Of a stretch of 38,176 nt of DNA, positions 7,800-16,658 are shown piece after piece. The position numbers were made by a program, and so were the translations under genes. The first letter of the stretch is position 1; every line of letters starts with the position of its first letter. A model generated the notes under the pieces. The model searched no databases and had not been told where the DNA came from. It was given only the letters and a program-made list of their open reading frames with translations. The DNA is from Vreelandella aquamarina (GTDB taxonomy: Bacteria > Pseudomonadota > Gammaproteobacteria > Pseudomonadales > Halomonadaceae): contig NZ_FODB01000038.1 in the NCBI RefSeq assembly GCF_900110265.1, positions 1-38,176 of the forward strand. The letters run 5' to 3'.

Positions 7800-8288
7800 A
7801 TGCAACCCCTTTCGCAAATTGAAGGCACTTTTGTAGACGTTGATGGACGCTATGTCATCGTGGTGGGCCGCTTTAATCACCACGTGGTCGATAGCTTGGT
7901 GGAAGGTGCCGTCGATAGCCTGACACGCCACGGTGTGGATGTGGAAAATATCCATATCGTTCATGTGCCGGGCGCGTGGGAACTGCCCCTGGCCGTGAAG
8001 CGTGTACTCAATGTGATGAAGCCGGATGCGGTGATTGCCCTCGGTGCGGTCATTCGTGGCGGCACGCCACATTTTGAGTACGTGGCGGGTGGCTGCAACA
8101 CGGCTATTAACCATCTCCAACTTGAGTTTGATACGCCCGTAGCCAATGGCGTATTGACCGTTGAGTCTATTGAGCAAGCCATTGAGCGTGCAGGCACCAA
8201 AGCCGGTAATAAAGGCACCGAAGCGGCGATGGCCGCGATGGAAATGGTGTCTCTGCTGCGCGCGCTGCCGGTAGGAGATTCTCAATGA
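7800..8288 (+). CDS. ribH: 6,7-dimethyl-8-ribityllumazine synthase
   Basis: A 162-residue lumazine synthase. It condenses the RibB product with the RibD-pathway pyrimidine to form the direct riboflavin precursor. Motifs seen are [26 protein letters not shown] and [15 protein letters not shown], the last with the catalytic His. The start at 7800 has AGGA about 9 bp upstream, while longer in-frame starts would overlap ribB. It ends in an ATGA overlap with nusB. The length is normal. Confidence 0.96.
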   Translation: MQPLSQIEGTFVDVDGRYVIVVGRFNHHVVDSLVEGAVDSLTRHGVDVENIHIVHVPGAWELPLAVKRVLNVMKPDAVIALGAVIRGGTPHFEYVAGGCNTAINHLQLEFDTPVANGVLTVESIEQAIERAGTKAGNKGTEAAMAAMEMVSLLRALPVGDSQ

Positions 8289-8788
8289 GCGAGCGTCGTG
8301 AGCGCAAGCCCTCTGCGGCACAGCAGGGGCGTCACGCCGCAAGGGAGTTAGCGGTACAGGGGCTTTACCAGTGGCAGATGACCGGTAAGTCCATTACCAC
8401 GATTGAAGCTGAGTTTCGTAGCCAAGTGGCTGACGATGACTTAGAAGATCATGAGAACTGGGTAAAGGTCATGGAAATCGCGGACAAAGCGCTGTTCCAT
8501 GAGCTACTGCATAACACGGTGCGTTTCAAAACCGAGCTGGACCGTGAAATTGCCCCATTGCTTGATCGCCGTTTGGAAGATTTGGACGCGGTGGAGCTGG
8601 CGATTCTTCGTCTCGGCGCTTACGAGCTTTCCCGGCGAATGGAAGTGCCTTACCGCGTAGTGATTAACGAAGGCGTTGAGCTGGCAAAATCATTTGGCGC
8701 CACCGACGGCCATAAATACGTGAATGGCATTCTCGATAAGCTGGCAAACCGCTTACGAAGTGCCGAAGTCAGCGCCCGCCGCTTGTAA
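8285..8788 (+). CDS. nusB: Transcription antitermination protein NusB
   Basis: A 167-residue all-helical RNA-binding protein that pairs with NusE (S10) at boxA to promote antitermination on rRNA operons. Family features are [13 protein letters not shown] near the N-terminus, [23 protein letters not shown] in the middle and [29 protein letters not shown] at the C-terminus. It starts inside the last codons of ribH (ATGA) and is followed by thiL after 34 bp. A GC-rich hairpin (GCCCGC/GCGGGC) spans its stop codon and could tune read-through. Confidence 0.96.
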   Translation: MSERRERKPSAAQQGRHAARELAVQGLYQWQMTGKSITTIEAEFRSQVADDDLEDHENWVKVMEIADKALFHELLHNTVRFKTELDREIAPLLDRRLEDLDAVELAILRLGAYELSRRMEVPYRVVINEGVELAKSFGATDGHKYVNGILDKLANRLRSAEVSARRL

Positions 8789-8822
8789 GCGGGCCGCCTG
8801 ATCAAGCGTTTAAGGGGCCTTT

Positions 8823-9800
8823 GTGCTTGCCGAATTCGAACTGATTCGACGTTACTTTATGTCGCCGCAGGAGGCACAAGCGACAGATGGCGTTGCCCTA
8901 GGATGCGGCGATGACGCCACTCTATTGGTACCCCAGGCGGGGCAGCAGCTGGCGGTGAGTGTTGATACATCCGTCGTCGATGTTCACTTTCCCCATGATG
9001 CCCCCGCCTATGCGATAGGACACCGGGCGTTAGCTGTGGCACTCAGCGACTTAGCCGCGATGGGGGCTCAGTCGCGCTGGTGCTTGATGGCTATCACCTT
9101 GGATCAGCGCGCCTTTAAAGATGACACTGCCGCTGAGCAGTGGCTTGCCGATTATGCCAGCGGTTTTCACACGCTTTGCCAGCAGCACGCGACGACACTC
9201 GCTGGAGGCGATGTTACCTCTGGCGCGCTCAGCATTAGCGTCACCGTGATGGGCGAAGTGCCTACTGGCACGGCTATAACGCGTTCGGGCGCGCAGGTGG
9301 GCGATGTGGTGGCCGTGACCGGTGCATTAGGTGGCGGTGCTGGCGGGCTAGCGTTGTGGCAACAGGGTGAACGCGACCTGAAACACCCGTTGCTACAGCG
9401 CTATCTCTTGCCTCAGCCCCGGCTAAAGGCCGGCATTGCGCTACGCGGACTGGCCACAGCGGCGATGGATATCTCCGATGGCCTGCTAGCGGATCTGGCG
9501 CATCTGCGGGAAGCGTCCCAGGTAGGTGTCGCTTTGCAGCCCGACTCGCTACCCCTAGCCGAAGGATTAGCCGAAGTGCTGGGCAGCGAAGCGGCCTTAA
9601 CCGCAGCGCTATCTGGCGGTGATGACTACGAACTGCTGGTGACACTACCTCCCTCCAAGGTTGCTCAAGCGCAAATGAAGCTGGCCGAGTTAGGCCTTTC
9701 GCTTAGCATTATTGGCCGCTGCACCGAAGCGCTTGGGGTGACGGGAGTGGCTGTAGAAGGGGCGACTGGCTGGCAGCATTTTCGTGGGGGTGCCCAATGA
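8823..9800 (+). CDS. thiL: Thiamine-monophosphate kinase
   Basis: A 325-residue ATP-dependent kinase that makes thiamine diphosphate from thiamine monophosphate. It belongs to the AIR-synthase-like fold family: the nucleotide and metal-binding stretch SVDTSVVDVHF is near residues 47-57, ATSDGLLADL-type motif MDISDGLLADL is in the middle, and GGDDYELLVTLP is toward the C-terminus. The likely start is GTG at 8823, preceded by AAGGGG; the N-terminus then reads MLAEFELIRRYF, close to known ThiL proteins. It overlaps pgpA by ATGA. Confidence 0.95.
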   Translation: MLAEFELIRRYFMSPQEAQATDGVALGCGDDATLLVPQAGQQLAVSVDTSVVDVHFPHDAPAYAIGHRALAVALSDLAAMGAQSRWCLMAITLDQRAFKDDTAAEQWLADYASGFHTLCQQHATTLAGGDVTSGALSISVTVMGEVPTGTAITRSGAQVGDVVAVTGALGGGAGGLALWQQGERDLKHPLLQRYLLPQPRLKAGIALRGLATAAMDISDGLLADLAHLREASQVGVALQPDSLPLAEGLAEVLGSEAALTAALSGGDDYELLVTLPPSKVAQAQMKLAELGLSLSIIGRCTEALGVTGVAVEGATGWQHFRGGAQ

Positions 9801-10270
9801 ACCGAGCACCGGCGAGCGTCTGGCGGCGCCCCACCCACTTTTTTGCTTTTGGCCTAGGCAGTGGCACGGTGCCTTGGGCACCGGGCACCTTTGGTACTCT
9901 GGCTGCGATTCCTTTCTACTGGATGATGGCCGACCTGACGCTAGGCTGGTACCTAGGCATTGTGCTGGCAGCCTTTGTGGTTGGCGTATGGCTGTGCGAT
10001 AAAACGTCTCATGACCTGGGGGTGCATGATCACTCAGGGATCGTATGGGATGAGTTTGTTGGTTACTGGATTACCATGGCAGCGGTTCCTTTCTCCTGGG
10101 AGGCAGCGCTGTGGGGGTTTGTGGTATTTCGCATCTTCGATGTCTTTAAGCCATGGCCCATTCGCTGGGCTGACCGCCGAGTAGCCGGTGGCTTTGGCAT
10201 TATGATTGATGATGTGATGGCAGGGGTCTACGCCTGGAGTACTATGCACCTTTGGTTTTGGCTGCATTAA
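9797..10270 (+). CDS. pgpA: Phosphatidylglycerophosphatase A
   Basis: A 157-residue inner-membrane phosphatase that removes phosphate from phosphatidylglycerol phosphate in anionic phospholipid synthesis. Conserved blocks are GLGSGTVPWAPGTFGTLAAIPFYW, DEFVGYW and FRIFDVFKPWPI. Three to four hydrophobic segments are visible. It starts within the end of thiL and closes the operon; the nusB-thiL-pgpA order is widely conserved. No clear terminator follows, so read-through into the DUF945 gene about 100 bp downstream is possible. Confidence 0.95.
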   Translation: MNRAPASVWRRPTHFFAFGLGSGTVPWAPGTFGTLAAIPFYWMMADLTLGWYLGIVLAAFVVGVWLCDKTSHDLGVHDHSGIVWDEFVGYWITMAAVPFSWEAALWGFVVFRIFDVFKPWPIRWADRRVAGGFGIMIDDVMAGVYAWSTMHLWFWLH

Positions 10271-10366
10271 GTTAAGCCTGCGCATCAACTGCTATGCTTA
10301 CTGTGTTGCACGCCTACTGCTTGTATGGAGCGAAGCCTTCTTGGGGAGGCTATTCAAGGAGATAGC

Positions 10367-11620
10367 ATGCGCAAGGAACGTTTGATCGTGCCTATCCTCG
10401 CGGCCGTGGCCGTGATCTGGATGGTCGCGCAACTGCTATCCAGCGTTCTTTTTGAACGTAGCCTACGCCAAGCGCTGGAAGATCTGGAGGCGCGGGGCGA
10501 GTGGCGTGTCAGTCGAATTGAGAACCACCAGGGGTGGCTAACCTCCCGTGGAGGGCTGGTTCTTTCTCCTCTTTTAGGTCGGCCTTGGCGTTTGGAACTG
10601 ACCTACCGGGCCCGTCATGGTGTGCTCAGCACGGATGTTGAAGGCACCCTATTGCCGCGCTTGGATAGTGTATTGCAGAAAGCGGTGGGTGAGGTCTCGG
10701 CGCCTTCGGTGCCACGCTGGCAAGGCCGCTACCAAACGTTGAGTGGGCACACCGAACTGCGTCTGGCCCTGGCGCCCTTTGTGATTCAGCAGAGCGGGCG
10801 TGAGCTGGCGGTTCGTGGTGCTCGCGTTCGGCTAGAGGGGCTGTTTGGTGACTGGCGTTTGCGCGGGTTGCTGGAACAGCTCACGCTGACCGATGGCCTT
10901 GCCCAACTCACGCTGGGGCCAACCCAGCTAGAAAGCCGTTATACCTATATTGAAGATGCCTACCATTTTGCTCAGCGCGACCATCTGCATATTGAAAGTT
11001 TAGCGCTGCGCTATCCCGCTTACGATATTCATGTCACACCCTTAGATGTGCATAGCCATATGGAGCTGGATGAGAGTGAGCTGCGCTTGAAGGGCGAGCT
11101 GATTATTGGCGATGTGCGTGTGCCTAGCGAAGCACCTGATACCTCGCTGTTAAGCGGCCGTATAGAAGCGGAGCTTTCCCGGCTAAACGGAGATGCAGTG
11201 CGGGCAACCATTCGTCGGCTGCGTCAGGAGGCTGCTTGGGGCGATGCTAGCCTGCCTATGGCAGAAGGCTTATTGTCACGCTTAGAGCCAAATTTGCTCC
11301 AGGTACTCAGTAATTCTCCGCGCTTAGATGTTACCACTATTGATATTGATAGCCCGTTGCTTGGCTTGCAGGTGGATGCCGAGGGGGCTCTGTTTTTTGA
11401 TGCGCGCCGCCTGGATGAGTTAAGTATCACGGCTCTTGGTAAATCCGATGAACGTGCTCGCTGGCTAGAGCGCATCGACGGCGATTTTATTTGGCATGAT
11501 GCCCCAACGGTTGCCGCCCTTTGGTTGGGCTTGCCTTTAGGCACGCGGGATCTGCAGTTTGATGTCGTTCGTGGAGTATGGCGTGTGAATGGCCGCCCTA
11601 TGCCGACGCTTTGGCCATGA
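10367..11620 (+). CDS. DUF945-like membrane-anchored protein of unknown function
   Basis: A 417-residue protein with one N-terminal hydrophobic segment (about residues 5-25, IVPILAAVAVIWMVAQLL), probably a signal anchor or uncleaved signal peptide. A long soluble periplasmic part follows. The pattern FERSLRQALEDLEARGEWRVSRIENHQGWLTSRGG matches the beginning of DUF945 (YdgA/YihF) proteins, whose biochemical role is unclear. No catalytic motif was recognised. The start at 10367 has an excellent AAGGAG five bases upstream; an earlier in-frame ATG lacks one. It stands between pgpA and lon with gaps of about 100 bp on each side and may be its own unit. Assignment to DUF945 is from resemblance only. 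Confidence 0.7.
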   Translation: MRKERLIVPILAAVAVIWMVAQLLSSVLFERSLRQALEDLEARGEWRVSRIENHQGWLTSRGGLVLSPLLGRPWRLELTYRARHGVLSTDVEGTLLPRLDSVLQKAVGEVSAPSVPRWQGRYQTLSGHTELRLALAPFVIQQSGRELAVRGARVRLEGLFGDWRLRGLLEQLTLTDGLAQLTLGPTQLESRYTYIEDAYHFAQRDHLHIESLALRYPAYDIHVTPLDVHSHMELDESELRLKGELIIGDVRVPSEAPDTSLLSGRIEAELSRLNGDAVRATIRRLRQEAAWGDASLPMAEGLLSRLEPNLLQVLSNSPRLDVTTIDIDSPLLGLQVDAEGALFFDARRLDELSITALGKSDERARWLERIDGDFIWHDAPTVAALWLGLPLGTRDLQFDVVRGVWRVNGRPMPTLWP

Positions 11621-11655
11621 ATGCTTTCATAACCATTGGCTAAATTGCCTTGAGG

Positions 11656-11683
11656 GTTGAAGTTTTCCCTGTGTGCCCACATT
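11656..11683 (+). promoter_or_regulatory. Candidate heat-shock (sigma32-like) promoter for lon
   Basis: GTTGAAGT (11656-11663) and CCCACATT (11676-11683) are separated by 12 bp. They resemble the sigma32 consensus CTTGAAAA, 11-16 bp spacer, CCCCATNT. The position, about 55 bp before the lon start, is suitable. A 6-bp inverted repeat AGTGGC-CCAA-GCCACT (11699-11714) lies between this site and the start codon. This is a prediction only. Confidence 0.45.
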
Positions 11684-11737
11684 CCTTTAGCAATGCTGAG
11701 TGGCCCAAGCCACTAGTGACTGTTGATGGGAGGGCGC

Positions 11738-14197
11738 ATGAGCGACCAGGATTACGATCGAGAACACGAACATCAAGACTGGCTTACTGAGAGTGAGTCG
11801 CACGATTCTCAAGAAGATAACCCCAAAAGCAACGGTTACCGCTCTGATGGGGAGCGGGTAAATTTGCTAGTGCCTGCCAGTGAGATGCTGCCCGAGCGCA
11901 TCTACCTGCTACCGATTCATAACCGTCCTTTCTTTCCTGCCCAGGTTCAGCCGCTGGTCATTAACCGCGAGCGCTGGGAAGAGACCATGCGCCGGGTCAA
12001 TAACACGCCACACCACACTATCGGCGTTGCGTTTGTTGGGGAGCATGGCGTTGAGTCGCTGGATCATGAAGTCTTCCCCGAGATTGGCACCGCAGTGAAG
12101 GTGCATAAGCTCAAAGGCGAAGGTCAACAGATTCAGTTCATTGCTCAGGGGTTGCAGCGTTTTAAAATTCAGCGCTGGCTCTCCAAAGAGCCGCCTTACT
12201 TGGTGGAAGTGACTTACCCGAAAGAGCCGGTCAATGCCGAAGATGAAGAGACCCGTGCCTATGCCATGGCGATCATCAACGGCATTAAAGAGCTGCTGCC
12301 CATTAACCCGCTCTACGGGGAGGAGCTAAAACACTACCTTAACCGTTTTAGCCCCCATCAGCCCGGCCCGCTGACCGACTTCGCTGCGGCGATTACCTCG
12401 GCCAAAGGTCCAGAGCTTCAGGATGTACTGGCCACGCTGCCTGTTGCTGAACGCATGCACAAAGTGCTGCCGCTGCTGCGCAAAGAGATTGATGTTGCCC
12501 AGTTGCAAAGCGAAATCAGCGAGCAGGTCAATGCCCAGATGCAGGAGCGTCAGCGGGAATTTTTCCTACGCGAACAGCTAAAGGTGATTCAGCGTGAGCT
12601 GGGCATCTCTAAAGATGACCGCGAAAACGACGTGGATACTTTCCGAAACCGGCTGGAATCCTTGGTGGTGCCAGAGCGGGTTCAGGCACGTATCGATGAG
12701 GAGCTCAATAAACTCAGCGTGCTGGAAACGGGCTCGCCGGAGTATGGCACTACCCGCAACTATCTGGACTGGTTAACCTCGCTGCCTTGGGGAGTAACCA
12801 GCCAGGATAAGCTGGATCTTGCCCATGCTCGAGAAGTCCTCGACCGCGACCACGATGGCCTAAAAGACGTGAAAGAGCGGATAGTCGAGTTCCTTGCCGA
12901 GGGCACCTTTAAAGGCGATGTAGGCGGCTCGATTGTGCTGCTGGTTGGCCCGCCAGGGGTCGGTAAAACCTCCATTGGCCGCTCCATTGCCGAAGCGCTG
13001 GGACGTAAGTTTTATCGTTTCTCGGTGGGCGGTATGCGGGATGAGGCTGAAATCAAAGGCCATCGACGCACCTATGTAGGCGCAATGCCCGGTAAGCTCG
13101 TTCAGGCGTTCAAAGAGGTTGAGGTAGAAAACCCGGTCATCATGCTGGATGAAATTGATAAGCTGGGTCAATCTTTCCAGGGTGACCCCGCCTCGGCGCT
13201 GCTGGAAGTGCTTGACCCCGAGCAGAACGTTGACTTCCTCGACCACTATCTCGACGTGCGGATGGATCTTTCCAAGGTGCTCTTCGTGTGCACCGCTAAC
13301 ACGCTGGATAGCATCCCCGGGCCGTTGCTCGACCGTATGGAGCAGATTCGCCTGTCGGGCTATATCGCTGAAGAGAAGCTGCAGATCGCCAAGCATCACC
13401 TCTGGCCCAAGCTGCTTAAGCGCGACAACTTGTCGAAGAGGCGCATTAACTTGAGCGATGCGGCGCTGAAGCAGGTGATTGACGGCTATGCCCGTGAAGC
13501 AGGCGTACGTCAGTTAGAAAAACAGCTGCACCGCATTGTGCGCAAAGCCGCGGTGAAACTGCTGGAAGAAGATGTTGAAACCGTCAAGGTCTCGGTCAAG
13601 AACCTGGAAGAGTTCCTGGGCGCACCGCTTTTCCGTAAAGAGAAAGTCCTGAAAGGCGAAGGAGTCGTCACAGGGCTTGCCTGGACATCCATGGGCGGTG
13701 CCACGCTGCCCATTGAGGCAGGCAAGGTGCATTCGCTAGATCGCGGCTTCAAGCTAACCGGCAAGCTGGGCGATGTGATGAAAGAGTCGGCCAATATTGC
13801 CTACAGCTACACCTTGGGGCATTTGGCGGAGTACGGTGCGGATGCAGATTTCTTTGACTCTGCCTTTGTTCACCTCCACGTGCCTGAAGGAGCCACGCCG
13901 AAGGATGGCCCCTCTGCCGGGGTAACCATGACCACCGCGCTACTGTCGTTGGCTAAACATCAAGCCATCACTCGCCCGTTGGCGATGACCGGTGAGTTAA
14001 CCCTCACCGGCCAGGTGCTACCGGTAGGCGGTATCCGCGAAAAAGTGATTGCCGCACGGCGCAGCGATATCTTTGAGGTCATCTTGCCTGAGGCAAATCG
14101 CCGTGATTACGAGGAGCTACCGGATTACCTAAAAGAGGGGATGGCGGTGCACTTTGCTAATCGCTACCGGGATGTTGCTAATGTGGTCTTCAAGTAG
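11738..14197 (+). CDS. lon: ATP-dependent Lon protease, probably a second Lon (AsrA-like)
   Basis: An 819-residue LonA-type protease. An acidic N-terminal extension of about 45 residues is followed by the LAN substrate domain (LPERIYLLPIHNRPFFPAQVQP), the AAA+ module with Walker A GPPGVGKTS (near residue 404) and Walker B VIMLDEIDK, and the protease domain. The catalytic dyad is S726 (in PKDGPSAGV) and K769 (in GGIREKVIAA), a spacing of 43 residues as in E. coli Lon. The start at 11738 follows GGGAGG. Canonical lon lies between clpX and hupB; here the neighbours are a DUF945 gene and a chemoreceptor. The wording of the LAN domain resembles the second Lon (AsrA) of Pseudomonas, so a stress-induced accessory Lon is inferred. 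A strong terminator follows. Confidence 0.9.
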   Translation: MSDQDYDREHEHQDWLTESESHDSQEDNPKSNGYRSDGERVNLLVPASEMLPERIYLLPIHNRPFFPAQVQPLVINRERWEETMRRVNNTPHHTIGVAFVGEHGVESLDHEVFPEIGTAVKVHKLKGEGQQIQFIAQGLQRFKIQRWLSKEPPYLVEVTYPKEPVNAEDEETRAYAMAIINGIKELLPINPLYGEELKHYLNRFSPHQPGPLTDFAAAITSAKGPELQDVLATLPVAERMHKVLPLLRKEIDVAQLQSEISEQVNAQMQERQREFFLREQLKVIQRELGISKDDRENDVDTFRNRLESLVVPERVQARIDEELNKLSVLETGSPEYGTTRNYLDWLTSLPWGVTSQDKLDLAHAREVLDRDHDGLKDVKERIVEFLAEGTFKGDVGGSIVLLVGPPGVGKTSIGRSIAEALGRKFYRFSVGGMRDEAEIKGHRRTYVGAMPGKLVQAFKEVEVENPVIMLDEIDKLGQSFQGDPASALLEVLDPEQNVDFLDHYLDVRMDLSKVLFVCTANTLDSIPGPLLDRMEQIRLSGYIAEEKLQIAKHHLWPKLLKRDNLSKRRINLSDAALKQVIDGYAREAGVRQLEKQLHRIVRKAAVKLLEEDVETVKVSVKNLEEFLGAPLFRKEKVLKGEGVVTGLAWTSMGGATLPIEAGKVHSLDRGFKLTGKLGDVMKESANIAYSYTLGHLAEYGADADFFDSAFVHLHVPEGATPKDGPSAGVTMTTALLSLAKHQAITRPLAMTGELTLTGQVLPVGGIREKVIAARRSDIFEVILPEANRRDYEELPDYLKEGMAVHFANRYRDVANVVFK

Positions 14198-14240
14198 CTG
14201 GCCAGCATGATGGGCTTACACAAGCAATAAAATCATTAAA

Positions 14241-14271
14241 AGCGCCGCTCTGAAGAGAGCGGCGCTTTTTT
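14241..14271 (+). terminator. Rho-independent terminator after lon
   Basis: GCGCCGCTCT-GAAG-AGAGCGGCGC is a perfect 10-bp stem with a GAAG loop, immediately followed by six T residues. It lies 44 bp beyond the lon stop codon. Confidence 0.95.
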
Positions 14272-14286
14272 ACATCTGTTTACTGG

Positions 14287-14312
14287 TTAAGTGCCCCGCT
14301 AATTCTGGATAA
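14287..14312 (+). promoter_or_regulatory. Possible flagellar sigma28 (FliA) promoter for the chemoreceptor gene
   Basis: TTAAGTGC and CTGGATAA are separated by 10 bp and lie 44 bp before the chemoreceptor start. Each matches about five of eight positions of the FliA consensus TAAAGTTT and GCCGATAA, with a spacer one base shorter than usual. Chemoreceptor genes are commonly under this sigma factor, which is the main reason to consider the site. Confidence 0.3.
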
Positions 14313-14356
14313 TAAAGAAAAATCAAATTATTAAAAAATGCCCCTGGGGAGCTTCT

Positions 14357-16528
14357 ATGCGTAATAACCAGCCCGTTACCCAACGCGAATATGTGCTTGA
14401 TGAAGAGACCGTGCTTATTTCACGCTCTGATTTAAAAGGTAATGTGACCTATGCCAACGCAGCCTTTGTGGAAGTCAGCGGCTATTCAAGGGATGAACTG
14501 CTTGGCGCGCCGCATAATTTAATTCGCCACCCCGATATGCCCGAAGCCGCTTATGCCGATTTTTGGAAAACCATTCAGGCAGGTGGCACTTGGCAGGGAA
14601 CGGTTAAAAATCGCCGTAAAAATGGTGATCACTACTGGGTCAATGCCACAGTGGCACCTTTGAGAGATGGCGACCGCATTGTTGGCTACACCTCTTTACG
14701 CCGCAAAGCCTCGGATAAACAGATCGCCTTGGCAGACCGAGTGTATGCGGAGATACGCGAAAAGGGTAAATCCCGCCGCTATCGTCTGCACCAGGGGGCA
14801 TTAAAGCGCCGGGGGCTTGGCGGTATTGTGGCGCGCTTTCAGTTCACAAGCTTAAAAGCCAAGTTAACCGGCATGGTCATCGTTGCAGTGGTCCTGCTGG
14901 GTTTATCGGGCGGGTTAGGGCTGTATGGCTTAAATGCATCTGGAGAGCGGCTTGAAACTCTCAACCGCGCAGGTCTTGAGGCAGTGGCTGACCTGCAGTT
15001 AATTGAGCGACACATTGGTTTGGGCGTTGAGCAGTTGGAGCCTGCGGTAAGAAACCCACGTCGAGTGGATATGGACGCAGTGTCTGCCAGTCTCACCAGC
15101 AGCACGCAGACCGCTCAACAGCTGTGGGAAGAGTACCGCCAAACCAGTAGTGCGCCCGAAGAGAGTGTAGAAGCGTTTAATGCTGCCTTTAGCACTTGGC
15201 GTGATGGTGTTGCTAGCGCCATTGAAGCCGTTGGGCAAGCCAATGGGTTTGCGGCATTTGAATCGCTCAATAGCGTAGTGCTGCCCGCGACTACCGAGAT
15301 TCGCGAGCTAAATAGCCAGTTGGTCGACTACGAGCGTGCTGGCGCGGTCAATTTGATGTCAGATGCTCGCCAGGGCCGCCAGCAGATGTTTATTGCGCAG
15401 TTGGTGCTGATGCTGATTGGCCTGTGTGTGCTGGTCGCCCTCAGCGTATTTATCTTGAAATCTGTCTTCCGCAGCTTAGCGGGGGCACGCTATATGACGT
15501 TCCAAATTGCGGCGGGTAACTTAGCGGCACGGGAGCGCCGTCAAAGTAATGATGAGCTAGGCGAGCTGCTCTATTCGCTGGATACCATGCGCTTTAGTCT
15601 CTCTAGCATCGTTGGTGATGTGGAAAACCGCGTGTCGGTCGTCACCCCCGCCATTCAGCAAATTGCCACCGAAAACGAGGAGCTGGCGACGCGAACCGAA
15701 CAACAAGCGTCATCGCTGCAACAAACGGCTTCCAGCATGGAAGAGATGACCTCAACCGTTCAGCAAAATAACGATAATGCTCGCCAAGCCACAGAGCTTG
15801 CCCAACAAAATGCTACCAGTACGCGAGCTACTCGTCAGCAGATGGAGCAGTTGGTTGAACGTATGCAGCGCATCGCCAAAAGTGCCGAAAAGATGACTGA
15901 AATGATAGGGGTTATCGATAGCATTGCCTTCCAAACCAATATTTTGGCACTCAATGCCTCGGTAGAAGCCGCGCGAGCCGGTGAGCACGGGCGCGGGTTC
16001 GCGGTGGTTGCCAGCGAGGTGCGGGTGCTGGCAAGCCGCAGTGCTGATGCATCTCAGGAAATTCGCAAGATGATCGACAGCACGACACAGGAAGTGCAAG
16101 GGGGGCGTAGTGCGGTGGAGCAAGCAGAAAGTGCCATCGAAAACGTCGTGGAGCAGGTAAGCCGTGTGAGTGAGCTAATGGCCTCCATTAGTACCGCTTC
16201 CAGCGAGCAGAGTAGCGGTATTGGGCAGATTAATGCGGCGATTGCGGAAATGGATAGCGTGACTCAGCAAAACGCCTCCAAAGTGCAGTCTATCGCCGCG
16301 TCAGCAGACAACCTTGCCCTGGAAGCCTTTGAACTGGCTAACGTGGTTGATGCTTTCCGCTTGGAGGGAGCGCAAGCAGAGAGCATTAGTGCTGCCCGTG
16401 AGAAGCTTAGCAGCGTTCAAAAGGCGGCCAAGCAAGCAGCGCCTCGCCTGTCGAGCAGCAAATCTTCCAAGCAGCAGGCCAGTAGGCAGAGCACCAGCAC
16501 GAGTGCTGATGAGTGGGATGAGTTTTAA
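14357..16528 (+). CDS. Methyl-accepting chemotaxis protein with N-terminal Aer-type PAS domain
   Basis: A 723-residue receptor. Domains in order: an Aer-like PAS domain (about 1-125, with [20 protein letters not shown] and [13 protein letters not shown]), a first membrane segment (about 171-190), a periplasmic helical region of about 145 residues resembling a four-helix bundle, a second membrane segment (about 337-358), HAMP, and a long signalling coiled coil with the hairpin tip [24 protein letters not shown]. The C-terminus ends in EWDEF, which fits the xWxxF tether that binds CheR/CheB. PAS in Aer binds FAD and senses redox state, but the periplasmic domain suggests a second input. The start at 14357 follows GGGGAGC. 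It stands alone, bounded by terminator-like DNA upstream and ilvD downstream. Confidence 0.92.
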   Translation: MRNNQPVTQREYVLDEETVLISRSDLKGNVTYANAAFVEVSGYSRDELLGAPHNLIRHPDMPEAAYADFWKTIQAGGTWQGTVKNRRKNGDHYWVNATVAPLRDGDRIVGYTSLRRKASDKQIALADRVYAEIREKGKSRRYRLHQGALKRRGLGGIVARFQFTSLKAKLTGMVIVAVVLLGLSGGLGLYGLNASGERLETLNRAGLEAVADLQLIERHIGLGVEQLEPAVRNPRRVDMDAVSASLTSSTQTAQQLWEEYRQTSSAPEESVEAFNAAFSTWRDGVASAIEAVGQANGFAAFESLNSVVLPATTEIRELNSQLVDYERAGAVNLMSDARQGRQQMFIAQLVLMLIGLCVLVALSVFILKSVFRSLAGARYMTFQIAAGNLAARERRQSNDELGELLYSLDTMRFSLSSIVGDVENRVSVVTPAIQQIATENEELATRTEQQASSLQQTASSMEEMTSTVQQNNDNARQATELAQQNATSTRATRQQMEQLVERMQRIAKSAEKMTEMIGVIDSIAFQTNILALNASVEAARAGEHGRGFAVVASEVRVLASRSADASQEIRKMIDSTTQEVQGGRSAVEQAESAIENVVEQVSRVSELMASISTASSEQSSGIGQINAAIAEMDSVTQQNASKVQSIAASADNLALEAFELANVVDAFRLEGAQAESISAAREKLSSVQKAAKQAAPRLSSSKSSKQQASRQSTSTSADEWDEF

Positions 16529-16546
16529 CCGCTAACCCCCGTTGGT

Positions 16547-16656
16547 TGTCCTCTACATCTAGTCTCGGCGGTGCGCTCATGCCACAATCTAAGGCCGCTG
16601 GATTCAACTGCCTGCCGCCATGTATGCGGCAGGCCATGATAAAGATGTAGAGGACA
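16547..16656 (+). promoter_or_regulatory. Long-range inverted repeat enclosing the ilvD leader (RBS-sequestering structure or MITE)
   Basis: TGTCCTCTACATCT (16547-16560) is perfectly complementary to AGATGTAGAGGACA (16643-16656), with 82 bases between. The right arm contains the ilvD ribosome-binding site (AGAGGA). Inside is a second perfect stem, GCCTGCCGC/GCGGCAGGC (16610-16618 and 16626-16634). A 23-codon open frame (ATG at 16579, stop TAG at 16648-16650) ends within the right arm, 8 bases before the ilvD start. The unit is 110 bp, begins TG and ends CA, so a miniature transposable element is an alternative reading. No clear target-site duplication was seen. Confidence 0.6.
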
Positions 16657-16658
16657 CC

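Noticed and set aside
7689..8342. 217-residue open frame on the minus strand opposite ribH/nusB
   Set aside because: It is antisense to clearly recognised genes, shows no known motif and has His/Arg-rich shadow composition.
12860..13399. 179-residue minus-strand frame opposite the Lon AAA+ module
   Set aside because: It is the shadow of conserved Walker motifs on the other strand.
16579..16650. Classical ilv leader peptide upstream of ilvD
   Set aside because: The 23-codon frame is not enriched in Ile, Val or Leu codons and has a weak ribosome-binding site; it is kept only as part of the inverted-repeat observation.
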